DNA of 6,750 nucleotides, taken from assembly GCA_900553825.1 (NCBI GenBank), contig USEV01000045.1, positions 1 through 6,750 on the forward strand. Direction: 5' to 3'. Shown here piece by piece: positions 6,340-6,750 of the stretch. This DNA comes from an uncultured Eubacteriales bacterium. Lineage in GTDB: Bacteria; Bacillota; Clostridia; Christensenellales; CAG-917. Each line of letters begins with the position of its first letter. The first letter of the stretch is position 1. A model generated the notes under the pieces. That model ran no database searches, had not been told where the DNA came from, and was given only the letters and a program-made list of their open reading frames with translations. A program made the position numbers and the translations under genes.

Positions 6340-6716
6340 TCAGGCGTCTTCTTCCGTTTGATTGTCCGTCGCGGCGACGGTCGCTCCGCGCTCCGCTCTC
6401 TCGGCGCGCGCCGCTTCCGCTCTCTCCGCGCGGTCGTAGGCGCGGATTATGCGGCTCACCAGCTCGTGACGCACCACATCGCAGTATTCCAGCCTCACGA
6501 TTGCAATCCCCTTGACCCCGGCAAGCACCTTTTCGGCGTGAGTCAACCCGGAGCTCACATTCCGCGGCAGGTCTATCTGCGTGTCGTCGCCCGTCACCAC
6601 CATCTTGCTCCCCTCGCCGAGCCTGGTGAGAAACATCTTCATCTGCTCGCGGGTGGTGTTCTGCGCCTCGTCGAGAATGATGAAACTGCGGTTGAGCGTC
6701 CGCCCTCTCATATAGG
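6340..6716 (-). CDS. phoH: PhoH-family ATPase, C-terminal part (5' end lost at the contig end)
   Basis: PhoH-like proteins are cytoplasmic P-loop ATPases of the phoH-pgpH-ybeY-era cluster. RNA helicase or ribosome-linked roles have been proposed, but the function is not settled. Only the C-terminal portion of a typical 310-330-residue protein is present. It begins (A)[11 protein letters not shown] and includes the Walker B-like [11 protein letters not shown], then [19 protein letters not shown] and [15 protein letters not shown]. The Walker A half is absent because the genomic sequence stops at 6716 and adapter follows. Met at 6711 is an internal residue, not a start. An in-frame TAA at 6724-6726 that seems to bound the ORF belongs to the adapter. 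The tail after AYDR is an Ala/Arg/Glu run ([14 protein letters not shown]) with an imperfect DNA duplication, ending in an acidic TEEDA. Confidence 0.93.
6389..6429 (-). repeat. Imperfect tandem repeat in the phoH 3' end
   Basis: TCCGCTCTCTC (plus-strand reading) occurs at 6392-6402 and again at 6416-6426, a 24-nt offset with similar flanks. In the phoH frame it encodes an Ala/Arg/Glu-rich run after the conserved AYDR. It keeps the frame and probably reflects slippage or duplication in a low-constraint tail. Confidence 0.5.
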
Positions 6717-6750
6717 CTGTCTCTTATACACATCTCCGAGCCCACGCGAC
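6717..6750. other. Illumina Nextera transposase adapter (contamination, not genomic)
   Basis: Positions 6717-6735 read CTGTCTCTTATACACATCT, identical to the 19-bp Tn5 mosaic end used in Nextera libraries. Positions 6736-6750 read CCGAGCCCACGCGAC, which matches the Nextera read 2 adapter tail except for one base (C at 6747 where A is expected). This gives 33 of 34 matches from memory of the adapter. In another frame it encodes the familiar artefact peptide containing GSEMCIRDS. The genomic sequence ends at about 6716. Confidence 0.97.

Noticed and set aside
6311..6745. 144-codon minus-strand ORF beginning [10 protein letters not shown]
   Set aside because: Its start is translated adapter and the rest is an out-of-frame reading of phoH.

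Overview
This window looks like the end of a short-read contig from a GC-rich, Firmicutes-type bacterium. The clearest evidence is the conserved gene order phoH - pgpH (7TM-HD) - ybeY - era - yqzL - recO, which is the arrangement known from Bacillus and Clostridia. An uncultured member of Clostridia is my best guess (inference; no rRNA or other direct taxonomic marker is present). dgkA and cdd, which sit between ybeY and era in Bacillus, are absent here.

Every supported gene is on the minus strand, so the genes are transcribed from high to low coordinates. From the right: 6750-6717 is Illumina Nextera adapter, not genome. 6716-6340 is the 3' part of phoH. 6314-4839 encodes a short PgpH-like 7TM-HD c-di-AMP phosphodiesterase that lacks the large extracellular domain. 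4842-4363 is ybeY and 4366-3470 is era. A 94-bp gap (3469-3376) holds a perfect TATAAT. It is followed by a 43-residue yqzL-like gene (3375-3244), recO (3260-2568), a large putative lipoprotein with a C-terminal membrane anchor (2571-517), and the first 173 codons of a Sua5/YwlC threonylcarbamoyl-AMP synthase (520-1, cut by the window edge).

The genes are tightly packed. Four junctions are 4-nt ATGA/GTGA overlaps, and yqzL overlaps recO by 17 bp. This implies one or two operons with translational coupling. Most members are housekeeping functions: ribosome and 16S rRNA maturation (ybeY, era), tRNA t6A modification (sua5), recombinational repair (recO), and c-di-AMP turnover (pgpH-like).

I see no mobile element, CRISPR array, tRNA or rRNA, and no convincing new multi-gene system. 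The points that merit a second look are the uncharacterised dual-anchored surface protein, the PgpH protein without its extracellular domain, the easily missed yqzL gene, and the adapter contamination, which makes the truncated phoH look like a complete ORF.
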